Source: Rubripirellula reticaptiva
GTDB taxonomy: Bacteria > Planctomycetota > Planctomycetia > Pirellulales > Pirellulaceae
Length of the DNA stretch: 64,000 bases
Direction: 5' to 3'
Assembly: GCF_007860175.1 (NCBI RefSeq)
Contig: NZ_SJPX01000002.1
Span: 682,001 to 746,000, forward strand
Both the position numbers and the translations under genes were made by a program. The notes under the pieces are model-generated. The model did not search any database. It was given only the letters and a program-made list of their open reading frames with translations, and was not told the DNA's origin. How positions within the stretch are numbered: the first letter of the stretch is position 1; the number at the start of each line of letters is the position of its first letter. This document shows, one piece after another, positions 63,403 to 64,000 of the stretch.

Positions 63403-64000
63403 TTAGTTCATCGGTTCAAAGCTGATCGTTTTCAAGCTTGCCGATGCGACATCACCATCGACGCATTTCGCTGACACGGTGTACCGACCTGGCTTGGGAA
63501 AGTTCAACCATCCGATCGGAAAGGATTGATAGTTGTGCGACGAGTTCTGTTGGTTCTGAATTTCCTGGCCGCCTTCGATCGCAACATTCCAGACCAACCG
63601 GCCAGTGCCTGCGTAGGTGAGTGAGACGTTGTAGTCACCGGGTTGGTGCACATCGACTTCCCACGACGCCTTGCCGCCGCTTTCAAAACCATGAACGTGA
63701 ACGATGCCCTTCCATTCGCCAAACTTTTCCATCCAACGTTTGGGGTCTTGTTTGGCGTTGTCGACGGTTGCGAACTCAGCGAGCACTTCGGTTTCGTGAT
63801 CGGGATCAAGCGCCCAAACAGGATCCACCTCGGGTGCCGACTCCAAATCCACTTGAATCACCGAAACAAGTTTCTCAGGGGCCTTCGCTGGAACGGTGAC
63901 CACCGTCCAATCGCCCTCTTGCGACCAAGTCAACGGTTGTTCTTTATCGCTGCCGTGCAACTGTGCCGATTTGATCTTTGTTTTAAGGTTCGGCAAATAC
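63403..64000 (-). CDS. Probable alpha-L-fucosidase, C-terminal part
   Basis: The window's right edge cuts this gene, leaving about 199 C-terminal codons; no start is inside, as the frame runs through to 64000. NLKTKIKSAQLHG and LTWSQEGDWTVVTVP followed by an acidic VIQVDLE resemble the C-terminal beta domain of GH29 alpha-L-fucosidases. The rest (WMEKFGEWKGIVHV, VDVHQPGDYNVSLTYAG, FPKPGRYTVSAKC) looks like a carbohydrate-binding beta sandwich. The catalytic domain would be outside. The call rests on C-terminal similarity only. Confidence 0.6.
   Translation of the reverse strand, partial: YLPNLKTKIKSAQLHGSDKEQPLTWSQEGDWTVVTVPAKAPEKLVSVIQVDLESAPEVDPVWALDPDHETEVLAEFATVDNAKQDPKRWMEKFGEWKGIVHVHGFESGGKASWEVDVHQPGDYNVSLTYAGTGRLVWNVAIEGGQEIQNQQNSSHNYQSFPIGWLNFPKPGRYTVSAKCVDGDVASASLKTISFEPMN

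Noticed and set aside
1-64000. tRNA, rRNA, CRISPR array or prophage
   Set aside because: No tRNA-like cloverleaf, no rRNA stretch, no regularly spaced direct repeats and no phage structural or integrase gene were noticed on reading; a dedicated search could still find a missed small RNA.

Overview
The window looks like a chromosomal segment of a planctomycete, most likely of the Rhodopirellula/Pirellulaceae type. This is inferred from gene content, not from a marker gene: six formylglycine-type sulfatases, a giant PVC-type haem-binding CxxCH protein, a sigma factor of the Rhodopirellula/Verrucomicrobium ECF family with a FecR-like partner, DUF1080, ThuA, Tat-exported Gfo/Idh/MocA and DUF1570 proteins, and moderate GC. 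I found no rRNA, tRNA, CRISPR array, prophage or intact insertion sequence.

Layout. 1-2817 (minus): type II secretion pseudopilin operon gspG-H-I-J-K, tightly coupled by GTGA overlaps, with gspK cut by the window edge. 2818-3541: gene-free, with an imperfect palindrome. 3542-8365: planctomycete-type envelope proteins (a coiled-coil/BRCT-like membrane protein, a SurA-N-like protein, a HEAT-like secreted protein, a HEAAH putative metallopeptidase). 8708-12106: CotH / VTC polyphosphate polymerase / DUF4956 membrane protein, a coupled module. 12122-13494: PilZ and HD-GYP genes overlapping by 40 bp (c-di-GMP). 13941-18537: sugar-nucleotide epimerase and a 1129-residue membrane pseudokinase. 18882-24136: alpha-glucan metabolism (GlgA, GalT-like, GH57 glucanotransferase). 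24151-29953: soluble histidine kinase, LL-diaminopimelate aminotransferase, a repeat protein, FecR-like protein plus ECF sigma factor.

30159-39464: degradative/secreted region (Gfo/Idh/MocA oxidoreductase, three sulfatases, DUF1080, DUF4832), interrupted at 36.1-36.5 kb by a decayed IS5-like transposase fragment.

39570-49845: the most interesting region. A degenerate SpoIIE-type phosphatase lies beside a coupled lipid-modification operon (FAD oxidoreductase, DUF1365, CFA-like methyltransferase, DUF1475, second CFA-like methyltransferase, DUF1295). Next come a double-fasciclin protein, a sigma-70 factor and a divergent MerR/B12-binding regulator. The intergenic region between sigma factor and regulator carries matching 9-bp tandem repeats just before both start codons. 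The gene set resembles LitR/CarH- or ChrR-controlled light and singlet-oxygen regulons, but the regulator lacks two histidines that CarH uses for photosensing.

49950-64000: a PQQ-like propeller protein, an alpha/beta hydrolase, then a minus-strand series of three sulfatases, a PVC cytochrome, an SGNH hydrolase, a ThuA protein and the C-terminal end of a likely alpha-L-fucosidase. Together these suggest breakdown of sulfated, possibly fucose-containing, polysaccharide.
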